DNA of 35,613 nt from the NCBI GenBank assembly GCA_947474545.1, contig CANJJI010000032.1:1-35613 (forward strand), in the 5' to 3' direction. This document shows, piece by piece, positions 1 to 8,218 of the stretch (position 1 is the stretch's first letter; every line of letters starts with the position of its first letter). This stretch comes from Beijerinckiaceae bacterium. Its GTDB lineage: Bacteria; Pseudomonadota; Alphaproteobacteria; Rhizobiales; Beijerinckiaceae. The notes beneath the pieces are model-generated. The model saw only the letters and a program-made list of their open reading frames with translations, was not told the origin of the DNA and did no database searches. The position numbers and the translations under genes were made by a program.

Positions 1-1211
1 GACTGGTATTCATCGGCGGATTTGCAAGCCTGACCCAACTTGTTGCCAATGCTGGAACCTCGGTTAGCAATTTCACGCTTGCGCCCATTCCTTTGTTTGT
101 GATTATGGGAGAGCTGTTTTTTCATACCGGACTTGCATTCCGGGTATTTGACGCACTCGATAAATGTCTCGGCAAGCTCAGAGCGCGTCTGTCATATCTG
201 GCGGTCGGCGGCGGCACCATTTTCGCAATGTTGTCGGGATCGAGCATGGCCAACACTGCCATGATGGGATCGCTGATGATCCCTGACATGATGAAACGTG
301 GCTATAAGAAACACATGGCCATGGGCCCCATTCTGGGCACGGGCGGACTGGCGGTCGTGATTCCGCCCTCTGGCCTTGCGGTGCTGCTGGGCAGCCTTGC
401 ACATATCGATATCGGAGGTCTGCTGATCGGTGGTGTCGTTCCCGGTCTTATTTTGTCGGCGCTATATATCTTTCTGATCTGGTTCATGGTCTGGCTGGAT
501 CCGCAGGCGGCCCCATCCTATGAAGTTCCCAAGGTTTCGCGCCGTGAAATGCTGATGTCCATCCTCATCAACATTGTGCCCATGAGTTTTGTGGTTTTCT
601 GCGTGATCGGCCTTATTGTTCTAGGCGTTGCGACGCCAACGGAAGCGGCCGCCTTTGGCGCGTTGAGCGTATTTATTCTGGCTATCTGCTTCCGCTGCTT
701 GACATGGGAGGCGATCAAAAAGTCTCTTGAAGGTTCGCTCCGCGTCACGGCCATGACGTTTTTCATCATCGCGGGCTCATCAACCTTCAGTCAAATCATG
801 GCGTTTTCCGGCGCCAGCAATGGCATGGTAAGCTGGGCGACGGGCTTCAACGTTTCGCCCATCGCCATGCTGTTGATCATGTTCGCCGTGCTCATAGTGC
901 TCGGCATGTTCATGGATCAGGTGTCCATGATGATGCTGACTTTGCCTATTTTCATGCCGCTGGCCAAGACATTGGGTTTTGACCCGATCTGGTTCGGCTT
1001 AATCATGTTGATGGCGCTTGAAATCGGTTTTACAACGCCGCCCTTTGGCCTGCTGCTCTTCGTGATGATGGGCGTCGCCCCCAAAGGCACCACCCTGCAA
1101 GAGGTGTCGATGGCCGGATTGCCCTATATCGGCATGACCATGCTGGTTGTCGCATTGATGATCATTTTCCCGCAAATCGTTCTGTGGCTGCCCTCACTGG
1201 TGCCACATTAG
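1..1211 (+). CDS. dctM: TRAP transporter large permease, DctM family (5' end outside window)
   Basis: The reading frame is open from base 3 to the stop at 1209-1211, about 402 residues. DctM proteins are usually about 425-440 residues, so only a short N-terminal part is missing. The protein is almost entirely hydrophobic helices, with the glycine-rich conserved stretches of the family, for example the GGGTIFAMLSGSSMANTA segment and the TTPPFGLLLFVMMGVAP segment near the C-terminus. In the family this is the large inner-membrane subunit that couples sodium flow to uptake of an acid captured by a periplasmic DctP protein. The small DctQ and the DctP genes would be expected upstream, outside the window. 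The substrate cannot be told from this subunit. The gene ends facing the minus-strand gene at 3190-1286. Confidence 0.93.
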   Translation, partial: LVFIGGFASLTQLVANAGTSVSNFTLAPIPLFVIMGELFFHTGLAFRVFDALDKCLGKLRARLSYLAVGGGTIFAMLSGSSMANTAMMGSLMIPDMMKRGYKKHMAMGPILGTGGLAVVIPPSGLAVLLGSLAHIDIGGLLIGGVVPGLILSALYIFLIWFMVWLDPQAAPSYEVPKVSRREMLMSILINIVPMSFVVFCVIGLIVLGVATPTEAAAFGALSVFILAICFRCLTWEAIKKSLEGSLRVTAMTFFIIAGSSTFSQIMAFSGASNGMVSWATGFNVSPIAMLLIMFAVLIVLGMFMDQVSMMMLTLPIFMPLAKTLGFDPIWFGLIMLMALEIGFTTPPFGLLLFVMMGVAPKGTTLQEVSMAGLPYIGMTMLVVALMIIFPQIVLWLPSLVPH

Positions 1212-1285
1212 ATCGGTGCGCCGGGGCGGTTCATTGCCTGCCGGCCACCAACTTGCTGATATGATTTGAGCCAGAGCTGCGGCCA

Positions 1286-3190
1286 TTAAAACCGCTCACC
1301 GGTGCGTTCATACCGCGCCAGCCTCTGTCGCATGTTGTTGCGAAAGCTCTCTTCGGAATTGCTCAGAGTTTGTGGCTTGGGAATGCTCTCGATGGGGCGG
1401 CCAAGGCGCGCCAGCAACATGTGCCAGTCCCTGCTGTCGCGCATGTTCCGGTTCGCCAATCCGCTTTGCTCAAGCGCTTCGATGGCCGGCAACACGCTGG
1501 CCGCTGCAGGCCCAAGGCGGATGAGGCCGCCAATAGCCCCGTCGATGGCTTGTGAGTGATCAACATCATTGTAGGATTTGATGCTGGCGCGGCGGGCGTC
1601 CCGCAACTTCAACTGTTCGCCGATGATGGCTGCAAGTTCCGGTGCGGCGGTTGCGCCCCTGTCGGCTTGCCGCTCGATGAAACCGGCCGCCAGCGTGCGC
1701 CGCTCGGGATCGCGCAGCAGCTCGGCCTCGCCGGGAACGGGCTGGGTAAAAGCGCCAGATGGCAGGGACTTCACCATGCCTCCGAGCGCACGAAGGCTGC
1801 GATCTTTAACGGCATCTGCCTGCAGCAGGCGCGCGACGATCACGGTTCTGAGCGCCGTGGATTCAGCGGGCATCGCCTTGGGCAGGATCCAGACGCCATT
1901 GAATTCACTTACTCGTTTGTCGGCGATGAGTTTCAACGTCAACGCTATTTCTTCCGGCGTGGCTCTGCGCTTGGCCATGGGTTCGAAAAACGCATTGATG
2001 AGTTTGAAGACCGGATCGCTTGCTGGGGTCGAACTATCGTTCATAACCTCGGTCAGCCGCCGTATGAGCTGCTGGTCAAAGCCGGGCGTGCCGGCAGCAT
2101 TGCGGCCATTGCCCGTGTCGCCGGTGGTGTCCGCATTGCCGCCGGTCAGATCGAGGTTGGTCTGCGTTGCCAGAATGTTGCCGGGCTTGAAGTCTTCATA
2201 CCGGCCTTTGACAACAGATCTGCTGGCCCAGCGAAAGCGAAAATTCTCCAGCCCGCCATCGGGCAAATACATCAGGGGCACGCTGATCCATGCCGCCCGT
2301 GCCCGGGTTTGACGCAACAGCGTGTGGCCGTGTGCGTCAAGGATTTCGAGGCGTTCGATGCGCACAGGCCGTGACCCCAGCCCGTCTTCGCCAGACCTCG
2401 ATTCGGCTGGCAGAGGGGTGATGAGATGGCTGGAGACGATGCGCAGATCGAAGTTTTGTACGGGCCGGCTTGCCTCGATACAGTCCCCGGTGGAAAGCCT
2501 GAGTTTCCAGCGTTCATGCAGTTTATCGAACCGTCCTGTCCAGCCGCTCAAATCGCCGCCAGATTGTGGCAGCACGGTTGCGCTGCATCGCCCGCGCGCT
2601 GTTCTCGTAAAGGTCACGGCCCCGGGGGCCAGCGCAAGGGGCGCTGCCAGACCTTCGGTATCGCGATTGACGGTCACGCTGAGCACGCCTTCGGTGAACA
2701 AGAGCGCAGCGCAGAGGTCCGAACACAACTTGCTGGCTGGTCCGTAGGTCTCAGACTTTGCGGGCGCCCGGTCTGCGCGTGCATAAGCAGCGCGTCGTGC
2801 CGCGACATTTTTCGCATCGTATTGCGAAGTGCTTTCGATGCGGATAGCCCCGCGCAGATTGATCTTCTGCGCCGGCAGCATGTCGCCGGCCAGTTCCCTG
2901 TCATGGCGCGCCTGCGTCACCAGATTGCCGGGCATGGGAATGGCGACCATCAACAGGATGGCGCCGATGATCGCGATGGCGCCAGCCACAGCTTCGCGCA
3001 TGTAGCGTTCCAGCGGGAAGAACACCGCAGCAACGACGAGTCCGTAGAGGAACGCAGTCGGCAGAAAACTAAGCACAATGCCGGGCGCGAGCAGCAGGAA
3101 ATAGCCAAGAATGACCACGAACGGAAAAGCCGTGACAAAAGCTGCGCCGGCTCCGGTTGCGATGAGGTAATATTTCAGAAAGCTTTTCAA
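1286..3190 (-). CDS. Unrecognised membrane-anchored protein, 634 residues
   Basis: I do not recognise this family. The first ~80 residues hold three or four hydrophobic helices (roughly residues 8-30, 33-58 and 64-88). A long soluble region of about 545 residues follows. Residues ~150-350 look beta-rich, with several isolated cysteines (for example the CSDLCAALL segment) that would suit a periplasmic disulphide-bonded domain. A Gly/Asn/Thr-rich linker follows near residues 350-370. The C-terminal ~250 residues are helical, with alanine/leucine patterns resembling HEAT-type repeats. The start is a TTG at 3190 with only a weak purine stretch before it, so the start is uncertain. It is transcribed away from the EutA-like gene across a 253-base divergent gap. 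A cell-envelope role is only inferred from the topology. That the gene is real is supported by its length and the coherent protein. Confidence 0.75.
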   Translation of the reverse strand: MKSFLKYYLIATGAGAAFVTAFPFVVILGYFLLLAPGIVLSFLPTAFLYGLVVAAVFFPLERYMREAVAGAIAIIGAILLMVAIPMPGNLVTQARHDRELAGDMLPAQKINLRGAIRIESTSQYDAKNVAARRAAYARADRAPAKSETYGPASKLCSDLCAALLFTEGVLSVTVNRDTEGLAAPLALAPGAVTFTRTARGRCSATVLPQSGGDLSGWTGRFDKLHERWKLRLSTGDCIEASRPVQNFDLRIVSSHLITPLPAESRSGEDGLGSRPVRIERLEILDAHGHTLLRQTRARAAWISVPLMYLPDGGLENFRFRWASRSVVKGRYEDFKPGNILATQTNLDLTGGNADTTGDTGNGRNAAGTPGFDQQLIRRLTEVMNDSSTPASDPVFKLINAFFEPMAKRRATPEEIALTLKLIADKRVSEFNGVWILPKAMPAESTALRTVIVARLLQADAVKDRSLRALGGMVKSLPSGAFTQPVPGEAELLRDPERRTLAAGFIERQADRGATAAPELAAIIGEQLKLRDARRASIKSYNDVDHSQAIDGAIGGLIRLGPAAASVLPAIEALEQSGLANRNMRDSRDWHMLLARLGRPIESIPKPQTLSNSEESFRNNMRQRLARYERTGERF

Positions 3191-3443
3191 TCTGTTCTCT
3201 GGGTTAATTGTCCGCAGTTTGCCACGGGGGGGTTAAAAGACCTCTCGCCTGCAGGCTCATTCAATAATTTGGCTAATGCCTTTTAAACATCCCGGCACGC
3301 TCCCCGCCCGATTTGATTTGATCCCGAACCATCGTTAAAGAACGTGGGCAGCCACAATGCGCAGCAGCCCGCCGGGCGTTTGTCCCGGCGGGAGGGGCTC
3401 AGGCCTGCCAAAAGGCCGATGCCAACAGGAGGATCACCTGACA
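3191..3443. promoter_or_regulatory. Divergent intergenic region before the EutA-like gene
   Basis: This 253-base gap separates the minus-strand membrane protein from the plus-strand EutA-like gene, so it should hold both promoters. I see no convincing -35/-10 pair. It contains a strong GC hairpin (3368-3392), a weaker stem of GGCCT (3402-3406) with AGGCC (3413-3417), and an AGGAGG ribosome-binding site at 3427-3432 that sets the ATG at 3444. Confidence 0.5.
3368..3392 (+). promoter_or_regulatory. Perfect 9-bp GC hairpin in the leader of the EutA-like gene
   Basis: CCCGCCGGG (3368-3376) is the exact reverse complement of CCCGGCGGG (3384-3392), with a 7-base loop CGTTTGT. It lies 35 bases before the ribosome-binding site of the EutA-like gene. 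There is no U-run after it, so it is not a classical terminator. It may be an mRNA structure or attenuator. Function is inferred only. Confidence 0.5.
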
Positions 3444-4949
3444 ATGCATGATGCACTTTTCGATCACGAGCATGCCCAGATGTCCGAAGAGGCGCGGCTC
3501 GCGATCGCCCAGTCGATCTGGGAGCAGGAAAATGTCGAGCTCAAGACTGTTGGCATCGATATCGGCTCCTCCACCTCGCATCTGCTGTTCGCCAAGGTCA
3601 TTCTCCAGCGCCAGACCCAGGGTCTATCAAGCCGTTTTGTAGTGATCGAGCGCCATGTGATCTGGCGCTCGCCGATCATGCTGACGCCCTTTCTGCCCGA
3701 TGGTACGATCGATGCCCATTCGCTCGCCCATTTCATCGAAGACGCCTATGTCTCCGCCAATATCAAGCGCAGCGATATCGATTCCGGCGCGGTTATCCTG
3801 ACCGGCGAAGCCATCAAGAAAACCAATGCCCGCGCCATCGACGAAATTTTTGCCGCGGAAGCGGGCAAGTTTGTCTGCGCGACCGCTGGCCACAAGCTCG
3901 AATGTCTGTTGGCGGCACATGGGTCCGGCGCTGTGGCCCTCTCCAAGGCGCGGCAGAATTGCCTTTTGCATGTTGATATCGGCGGCGGCACCACCAAGCT
4001 GGCGCTGATAGACAAGGGGCAGGTCATTGCCCTTCAGGCCTTTGCCGTAGGCGGACGCCTGATCGCACAAGATGGCAATGGCGAATGGACGCGTTTTGAT
4101 GACAGCGTGCAGGAAATAGCCAGGCAATTCGGCTATTCCATCACACCAGCTGACCTCGCCAATGAAGACCTGCGCAAGCAATATGCCGACAAACTCGCGG
4201 GTGTTGCGGCTGATTATATTCTGGGCGCGCCCAAGGATGCTCTGGGCAAGGCGCTGGAACTGACCGAACCATTGCCTAAGCATCCCAAACCCGTGGGCTT
4301 CACCTTCTCCGGCGGCGTCGGCGAATATATCTTCAATTACGAGGCGCGCGACTATGGCGATATCGCCCGGTTGCTGGCCAATGCGTTGACCGAAAAATTA
4401 TCGAGCCGCACCAAGATTGCGCTTATCGATCCCGGTCAGCGTATTCGCGCGACTGTGATCGGCGCGTCTCAATTCACCGTGCAGGTCTCAGGCAAGACCA
4501 TCTATCTCGGCGATCAGGGTGCGCTGCCCGTGCACAATATTCCCGTCGTGCGCCCTCCGCTCGATCTTTCAGGCGAAATCGATGAAGCGGCGATTACCCG
4601 GGCGATCCAGACGTCGGTGGGCAATCTCGATATGGAAGTCTCGCAGAAACTGGCGCTGGCCTTTACCTGGGAAGGCGATCCCGAATATGCGCGCCTCGCC
4701 GCCATGGGCCGTGCTGTCAAGGCCGCATTTGCGCCCGGCGGCAAACGCGACGAATTGCTGGTCGTGATGATCGACGGTGATATCGGCAAGACGTTCGGTC
4801 GCATTCTGCGTGAAGAACTCGACATGCCGGGCAAGCTCGTCTCCATAGACGGCGTGCAATTGCAGGAACTGGATTTCGTCGACGTCGGCGATCTCATCGA
4901 TCCACCGGGTGTCGTGCCCGTCGTCATTAAATCGCTGTTGTTCTCTTAA
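3444..4949 (+). CDS. eutA: Ethanolamine ammonia-lyase reactivating factor EutA-like protein
   Basis: This is a 501-residue member of the EutA family, ATPases of the actin/Hsp70 fold that swap damaged cobalamin out of the B12-dependent enzyme EutBC. The phosphate-1 loop VGIDIGSST is at residues 36-44, the phosphate-2 motif HVDIGGGTT at 176-184, and the adenosine-binding TFSGGVGEY at about 287-295. The segment around SGAVILTGEAIKKTNAR also matches the family closely. An N-terminal extension of about 28 residues precedes the first motif compared with enterobacterial EutA (about 467 residues). The ATG at 3444 is chosen because of the AGGAGG at 3427-3432; a longer frame starts at 3357 but would run through the leader hairpin. 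No eutB or eutC lies in the window; the next gene, 29 bases on, encodes a bicupin. The reactivated enzyme is therefore either elsewhere or different. Confidence 0.88.
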   Translation: MHDALFDHEHAQMSEEARLAIAQSIWEQENVELKTVGIDIGSSTSHLLFAKVILQRQTQGLSSRFVVIERHVIWRSPIMLTPFLPDGTIDAHSLAHFIEDAYVSANIKRSDIDSGAVILTGEAIKKTNARAIDEIFAAEAGKFVCATAGHKLECLLAAHGSGAVALSKARQNCLLHVDIGGGTTKLALIDKGQVIALQAFAVGGRLIAQDGNGEWTRFDDSVQEIARQFGYSITPADLANEDLRKQYADKLAGVAADYILGAPKDALGKALELTEPLPKHPKPVGFTFSGGVGEYIFNYEARDYGDIARLLANALTEKLSSRTKIALIDPGQRIRATVIGASQFTVQVSGKTIYLGDQGALPVHNIPVVRPPLDLSGEIDEAAITRAIQTSVGNLDMEVSQKLALAFTWEGDPEYARLAAMGRAVKAAFAPGGKRDELLVVMIDGDIGKTFGRILREELDMPGKLVSIDGVQLQELDFVDVGDLIDPPGVVPVVIKSLLFS

Positions 4950-4978
4950 AGCAGCGTTCCCAAGGAGAAATTGAAACC

Positions 4979-6079
4979 ATGAACCCGGCACAAAACTACA
5001 ATATCGATTCCTATCTCGACTGGGTCGCCAAGGAAGGCATACCCGTGGCCGAGGATTACGGGATCGATTTGTTCAAGGTCGAAACGAAGATGTGGCCGCG
5101 TTATGGCGTGAAAGGCGCTGCGGTTCATTTGAAAGGCCGCGGCGATCTCGCCAACATGTTCCTGCTCGATATTCCTCCGGGCGGCCCCACGGAGCCCGCC
5201 AAGCACATTTATGAAGACGTATATTATTGCCTCGAAGGCAATGGCTCGACGCAGCTGGAACTGGCAGACGGCACCAAGCGCAGCTTCGAGTGGGGGCCGC
5301 GTTCGATGTTCGCGATTCCGCTGAACGCCAAACATCGCCACTTCAACGGTTCGGGCCGTGAGCGTGCGCTGCTGGTGACCACGACCGACATGCCTTTGGT
5401 GATGAACCTCTTCCACAACGAGAAATTCATCTTCGACATCGACTTTGATTTCTCCGAACGCGCGGGCAAACAGGGTTATTATTCCGGCGAAGGTGATCTC
5501 ATCACGGTGAGGCCCGGCAACCATATGTGGGAAACCAATTTCGTTCCCGATCTTGGCTCCATTGAATTGCGCGCGTGGGGCGATCGCGGCGCGGGCGGCA
5601 CAAACATCATGTTCGTGCTGGCTGATGGCACCATGCATGCGCATATCTCTGAAATGCCCGTGGGAACCTATAAAAAAGGCCATCGCCACGGTCCCGGTTT
5701 CCACGTGATGTGCGTGACGGGTCAGGGTTATTCGCTGCTCTGGTTTGAAGGAGAAAAGGACTTCCTGCGCATTGACTGGGGGCATGGTGTCGTCTTTCCC
5801 CCTGCCGACAAGCAGTTCCATCAGCATTTCAACACCTCGCGCGAACCTGCCCGCTATCTGGCGACTGGTACGGGCGGTCTTCGTTATCCATTGATCACCG
5901 GTGTGCGCCGTTCGCTCTGGGGCATGAGCCCCGGCGAAAAGGGCGCGGTTTCGACCTCACTAAAAGAAGGCGGCGACCAGATGGAATACGAGGATCAGGA
6001 TCCGCGCATCCACGCCATCTGGCTTGAGGAAATGAAGAAGAACGGCGTCGAGCCGAAGATGCAGAAATGGTTCCCGTGA
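4979..6079 (+). CDS. Bicupin protein, probable metal-dependent enzyme
   Basis: This 366-residue protein has two cupin barrels. The N-terminal one (about residues 50-140) has a degenerate motif with H76 and nearby acidic residues. The C-terminal one (about 215-300) has a fuller metal site: H235 and H237 in a GHRHGPGFH segment, H242, and H281/H283 in a PADKQFHQHFN segment. That is the usual His-rich cupin metal site, so iron or manganese binding in the second barrel is likely. Length and architecture resemble bicupin dioxygenases such as gentisate dioxygenase, but I cannot assign that reaction. The gene starts 29 bases after the EutA-like gene with AAGGAG before the ATG, and probably shares its transcript. 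Cytoplasmic; no signal peptide. Confidence 0.85.
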   Translation: MNPAQNYNIDSYLDWVAKEGIPVAEDYGIDLFKVETKMWPRYGVKGAAVHLKGRGDLANMFLLDIPPGGPTEPAKHIYEDVYYCLEGNGSTQLELADGTKRSFEWGPRSMFAIPLNAKHRHFNGSGRERALLVTTTDMPLVMNLFHNEKFIFDIDFDFSERAGKQGYYSGEGDLITVRPGNHMWETNFVPDLGSIELRAWGDRGAGGTNIMFVLADGTMHAHISEMPVGTYKKGHRHGPGFHVMCVTGQGYSLLWFEGEKDFLRIDWGHGVVFPPADKQFHQHFNTSREPARYLATGTGGLRYPLITGVRRSLWGMSPGEKGAVSTSLKEGGDQMEYEDQDPRIHAIWLEEMKKNGVEPKMQKWFP

Positions 6080-6167
6080 CGGGAGCGTTCTGATACGCGA
6101 GGGCTTGCCATCCCGGCTCCGCATTCCAGTTGAGCCGGGAAATGCGCTACTGAAAAGGAGGGACTTC

Positions 6168-7166
6168 ATGCCCGCACGCAGCGTCATCTCCATCACGGCC
6201 TTTCTCATGGCGGCGCTTGCAGGCGTTGCCCATGCGCAAGATATCCCGCGCCTTAATCTCATCATCGGTTTTTCCCCCGGCGGCAATTACGATGCGACCG
6301 GGCGTCTCTATGCCCGCCATTTCAACCGCTTTTTGCCGGGAAATCCCGTCGTCATCGTGCAGAACATGCCAGGCGCCGGCAGTGTGCAGGCGACCAATCA
6401 CATCTACAATATTGCCCCGAAAGACGGCTCGATGCTCGCGATCGTCGATGGCGCTATTCTGTTTCAAGCTCTGTTCGGCAACCCTTCAGCGAAATACGAT
6501 CCGCGTCAGATCACCTGGATTGGCGGACGTGCGCCGGAATTTCCCCAATGCGCGATCATGAAAGCGGATCTGCCTAAATCAATCGAAGATGCGCGGCAGA
6601 AGGAATATGTGCTGGGCGCTGCAGTAGGTACGCGCACCGTCAATCATCCGCGCATGCTCAACGCGTTGATAGGCACAAAATTTCGTCTCGTGACGGGCTT
6701 CCCCGGCGGCGCGGAAATCACTCAGGCCATGGAAAAAGGCGAGGTGGATGGCTGGTGCGGATGGTCCTGGGGTTCCATCAAGCGCCGCCAGATTTCCTGG
6801 TTGAAAGAAGGACGGATGGTCCTTTTGTTGCAAACAGCGCTGCGCAAATCGCCCGATTTGCCAGACGTGCCGCTCGCGCTGGATTTCGCCAAAAGTGACG
6901 CAGATCGTAGCGTCATGCAAGTGGCTATGGCCGATACGGAAATCGCAACGCCGATGATTGGACCGCCGGGCATGTCGCCAGAGCGCGTCGCGCAATTGCG
7001 CAAATCCTTCGAGGCGATGCTGGCGGACAAGGACTTGCTCGCCGATGCGAACAAGGTTGGTATCGACATTGATCCTGTCAGTGGCGAAACAATGCGCAAG
7101 ACCGTGGAACAGATATTTGCGCTTCCACCAGAGATCATCGAGCGCGCCAAGGCCATTAATCAATAG
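6168..7166 (+). CDS. Bug/TctC-family periplasmic substrate-binding protein (copy 1)
   Basis: A 332-residue periplasmic binding protein of the tripartite tricarboxylate transporter (Bug) type. A signal peptide covers about residues 1-23 (positively charged start, hydrophobic core, AHAQ cleavage region). Family features include IIGFSPGGNYDATGR near the mature N-terminus, the LPGNPVVIVQNMPGAGS segment, and the KDGSMLAIV strand. The ATG at 6168 is chosen for its AGGAGG at 6156-6161; the open frame extends upstream to 6105 but would put charged residues before the signal. No TctA or TctB membrane subunits are present, so this is an orphan binding protein, which is common for Bug proteins. It is paralogous to the next gene. 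The ligand is unknown; the family binds mostly carboxylates and small aromatics. Confidence 0.88.
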   Translation: MPARSVISITAFLMAALAGVAHAQDIPRLNLIIGFSPGGNYDATGRLYARHFNRFLPGNPVVIVQNMPGAGSVQATNHIYNIAPKDGSMLAIVDGAILFQALFGNPSAKYDPRQITWIGGRAPEFPQCAIMKADLPKSIEDARQKEYVLGAAVGTRTVNHPRMLNALIGTKFRLVTGFPGGAEITQAMEKGEVDGWCGWSWGSIKRRQISWLKEGRMVLLLQTALRKSPDLPDVPLALDFAKSDADRSVMQVAMADTEIATPMIGPPGMSPERVAQLRKSFEAMLADKDLLADANKVGIDIDPVSGETMRKTVEQIFALPPEIIERAKAINQ

Positions 7167-7191
7167 AGGCCATCGATCAATGGGAGCTGGC

Positions 7192-8208
7192 ATGAAACGT
7201 CTGTTGCAGGTCATGCTGTTTAGCTTTGTCGCGATGAGTGGTGCACTCGCGCAGACACCAGCAGAATTCTGGCAGGGCAAACAGGTCCGTATCGTCGTTG
7301 GCTTTCAGGCGGGCGGCTCCTCCGGAATTTATGCCGAAGCGCTTGGCAGACATATGGGCCGTTACCTGCCGGGCAATCCCACATTCATCAATCAATACAT
7401 GCCCGGTGGCGGCGGCTTGATTGCTGCCAATCATATCGCCTCGCGCGCTGCGAAAGACGGCAGCGAAATTGCTATCACCAGCCGAACGGCAGCGGTTGAG
7501 CCGTTGCTCGGCAATCCCCAAGCCAAATTCGACGGTCGCCAATTCAACTGGATCGGCAGCGCGAATATCGAAAATTCCATTTGCGTCGCCAACAGCTCCA
7601 CAGGCATTGCGGCATTTGCCGATGTAAAGCAGCGCGAACTTATCGTCGGTGGTAGCGGTGCGGACGCGATCGACGTTATCATGCCCAGAGCCGCCAACAC
7701 ACTGATGGGATCAAAATTCAAGATTGTGCCGGGCTATAACACGAGCAACGATGTACTTTTGGCGATGGAGCGTGGCGAAGTCAGCGGATTTTGCGGCGTT
7801 GGTTGGACCCTGATCAAATTGCGCAAGCCCGAATTGCTGACGCAAAAGAAGATCAACATTCTCTTCCAGATGGCGTTGAAGAAACACGAGGATTTGCCAA
7901 ATGTTCCGTTGATCCAGGACCTCGCGTCAAATGACGACGACCGCCGTGTGCTTGAATTCATGCTCGCGCCGCAGGATATGGGGCGTCCCTTTTTTGCGCC
8001 CGCAGGCGTTCCCGAAGATCGCGTGAAAGCCCTGCGCGATGCATTTGCGGCTACATTGAAAGACCCGCAATTCCTGAAAGAAGCCGAGAAGTCCGGTCTG
8101 GAGATTCAGCTTGTAACCGGCCAGGACATTCACGCCCTGCTCGAAAAGACTTATGCTACAGCGCCCAATTTGATCGAACGCGCCAAGGCGCTGGTCGCAC
8201 AAAAGTGA
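7192..8208 (+). CDS. Bug/TctC-family periplasmic substrate-binding protein (copy 2)
   Basis: A 338-residue paralogue of the preceding gene. Shared landmarks include a VGFQAGGSSGIYAEALGRH segment, LPGNPTFINQYMPGGGG, and an AANHIASRAAKDGSEIA stretch. The signal peptide spans about residues 1-19 (MKRLLQ start, ALAQT cleavage region). The start at 7192 follows a GGGAG five to six bases upstream; an in-frame ATG at 7180 is possible. The frame also runs open upstream to 6958, overlapping the previous gene, and this part is not coding. The cysteines in the mature protein (for example around NSICVANS and GFCGVGW) could form a disulphide. It lies 25 bases after copy 1 and 10 bases before an ABC ATPase, suggesting that one of the binding proteins might serve another importer, but this is inference. 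Confidence 0.87.
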   Translation: MKRLLQVMLFSFVAMSGALAQTPAEFWQGKQVRIVVGFQAGGSSGIYAEALGRHMGRYLPGNPTFINQYMPGGGGLIAANHIASRAAKDGSEIAITSRTAAVEPLLGNPQAKFDGRQFNWIGSANIENSICVANSSTGIAAFADVKQRELIVGGSGADAIDVIMPRAANTLMGSKFKIVPGYNTSNDVLLAMERGEVSGFCGVGWTLIKLRKPELLTQKKINILFQMALKKHEDLPNVPLIQDLASNDDDRRVLEFMLAPQDMGRPFFAPAGVPEDRVKALRDAFAATLKDPQFLKEAEKSGLEIQLVTGQDIHALLEKTYATAPNLIERAKALVAQK

Positions 8209-8218
8209 GCGTTATCAC

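Noticed and set aside
1556-3286. Long plus-strand frames opposite the 634-residue membrane protein
   Set aside because: The minus-strand frame gives one continuous protein with clear transmembrane helices, whereas the plus-strand frames are several overlapping pieces without coherent hydrophobicity.
3300-3443. Cobalamin riboswitch ahead of the EutA-like gene
   Set aside because: There is a CTCAGGCCTGCC stretch slightly like a B12 box and a GCCACAATG, but the conserved core segments and the usual order of stems are not recognisable, so I list only the hairpins.
8205-8218. GTGA-N6-TCAC palindrome just before the TTG start of the ABC ATPase
   Set aside because: Four-base arms overlapping a stop codon within a likely operon; expected often by chance and not in a promoter position.
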